In this document: positions 5,927 through 6,794 of the stretch, piece by piece
Position numbering within the stretch: the first letter of the stretch is position 1
Layout of the letters: the number at the start of each line of letters is the position of its first letter
NCBI GenBank assembly: GCA_949128015.1
Contig: CASBRC010000135.1
Span: 1 to 6,794 of the forward strand
DNA from: Synechococcales cyanobacterium PMM_0003
GTDB lineage: Bacteria; Cyanobacteriota; Cyanobacteriia; Pseudanabaenales; Pseudanabaenaceae
Length of the DNA stretch: 6,794 bases
Direction of reading: 5' to 3'
The notes under the pieces: model-generated
Told to the model about the DNA's origin: nothing
The model's input: only the letters and a program-made list of their open reading frames with translations
Databases searched by the model: none
Translations under genes and position numbers: made by a program

Positions 5927-6794
5927 CTGAGTACGCGAGTAGTTATCGTCCGTCACGGCGAAAGTAATTTCAATATCCTAAGCAAAATCCAAGGACGGGG
6001 TAATTATGATCGCCCAGACTTACAGTCCGTCTTAACTGATAAGGGTAAACATCAAGCTAAGCTTGCGGGAAAAGCTTTGGCAAATCTAAATATTGACGTT
6101 GCCTATGCAAGTCCACTTGTCCGCGCTCAGCATACGGCCAAACTGATTCTGTCTGAGAATTTCAATCCGCCAAAGTTAGCTGCCACCGAGGGTTTACTAG
6201 AAATAAATCTCAACGAGTGGGAATCGATGATTTCCCATGATGTTAAAGAGCAGTTTCCTGACAAATATCATCTCTGGCAAAATGAACCAGAAAAATTTCA
6301 ACTAGGCGATCGCTATCCCATACTTGACCTCTTCGAGCAAGCTAAAGCTTTATGGGCAGAGATTTTACCTGCTAATCAAGGTAAAACAATTTTGCTAGTT
6401 GGTCATAGCGGCATCAATCGCGCTTTGATTTGTTCTGCGATCGGTATTCCTGTAAGTCTTTATCACAATATTCAGCAAGTTAACTGCGCCATTAGCGTCC
6501 TCAATTTTCAAGGTACAAGCATCGGCGATGGCGTACAACTCGAATCACTTAATCTCGCAAGCCATCTTGCAGATATTTCAGGTTCACCATTACCACCTGT
6601 CAAGAAAAATCATAATGGACCACGTTTATTACTAGTCCGTCATGGCGAAACCGAGTGGAATCGACAAAAGCGTTTCCAAGGACAAATCGATGTGCCATTG
6701 AATAACAACGGTCATGCTCAAGCTAGACGCGCCAGTGAATTTTTGGCAAAAGTTAAAATCGACAAAGCCTTTAGTAGTCCTATGCTGCGCCCCA
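5927..6794 (+). CDS. Two-domain histidine phosphatase (phosphoglycerate mutase-like), 3' end cut
   Basis: The frame runs open to the window edge (289 codons visible). It encodes a complete first histidine-phosphatase domain and the start of a second, an arrangement I know from cyanobacterial proteins of about 440 aa often named 2,3-bisphosphoglycerate-dependent phosphoglycerate mutase or alpha-ribazole phosphatase-like; the true substrate is unknown. The first domain shows RVVIVRHGES (catalytic H10), SPLVRAQHTA (R66), an acid in LLEINLNEWE (E92) and VGHSG (H160), so the full catalytic set is present. The second domain begins LLLVRHGETEWN (H239) and reaches SSPMLRP at the edge. No in-frame ATG precedes the first motif. 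I chose CTG 5927 because family homology starts there and GAGGG (5915-5919) sits at Shine-Dalgarno distance. GTG 5810 or TTG 5831, inside the MITE-like copy, are less likely. A HIP1 site lies at 6306-6313. Confidence 0.85.
   Translation, partial: MSTRVVIVRHGESNFNILSKIQGRGNYDRPDLQSVLTDKGKHQAKLAGKALANLNIDVAYASPLVRAQHTAKLILSENFNPPKLAATEGLLEINLNEWESMISHDVKEQFPDKYHLWQNEPEKFQLGDRYPILDLFEQAKALWAEILPANQGKTILLVGHSGINRALICSAIGIPVSLYHNIQQVNCAISVLNFQGTSIGDGVQLESLNLASHLADISGSPLPPVKKNHNGPRLLLVRHGETEWNRQKRFQGQIDVPLNNNGHAQARRASEFLAKVKIDKAFSSPMLRP

Overview
The window looks like a chromosomal stretch of a fairly AT-rich cyanobacterium. Three things support this: a cytochrome b6f-type Rieske protein (petC), a cyanobacterial-type RNase E, and nine copies of the palindrome GCGATCGC (HIP1), a cyanobacterial hallmark. 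The long hairpin repeats remind me of Pseudanabaena-like genomes, but the genus is only a guess.

Layout from left to right. petC (44-583, minus) encodes the b6f Rieske iron-sulfur protein; petA would be expected just beyond the left edge. A 412-bp divergent spacer (584-995) carries half of a MITE-like element and a second, unrelated long hairpin. A Ser/Thr protein kinase with a beta-rich C-terminal half follows (996-2744, plus). It converges on rne (2786-5074, minus), and a 19-bp symmetric hairpin terminator fills the 41-bp gap between the two stop codons. Upstream of rne is an 852-bp spacer (5075-5926) with a U-rich rne leader, two MITE-like elements in the same orientation, and a central stretch of several inverted repeats with no recognisable gene. 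The window ends inside a two-domain histidine phosphatase gene (5927-6794, plus, cut by the edge) that has no in-frame ATG at its start.

The genes do not form one operon or pathway: they serve photosynthetic electron transport, signalling, RNA turnover and phosphate-ester metabolism. I see no new defence or biosynthetic system. The most distinctive material is the intergenic hairpin family: 105-bp elements with inverted termini and TA ends that sit directly upstream of rne and the phosphatase, plus a half copy between petC and the kinase. Also notable are the unusual start region of the phosphatase and the disordered, repeat-bearing tail of RNase E that ends in a probable PNPase-binding motif.
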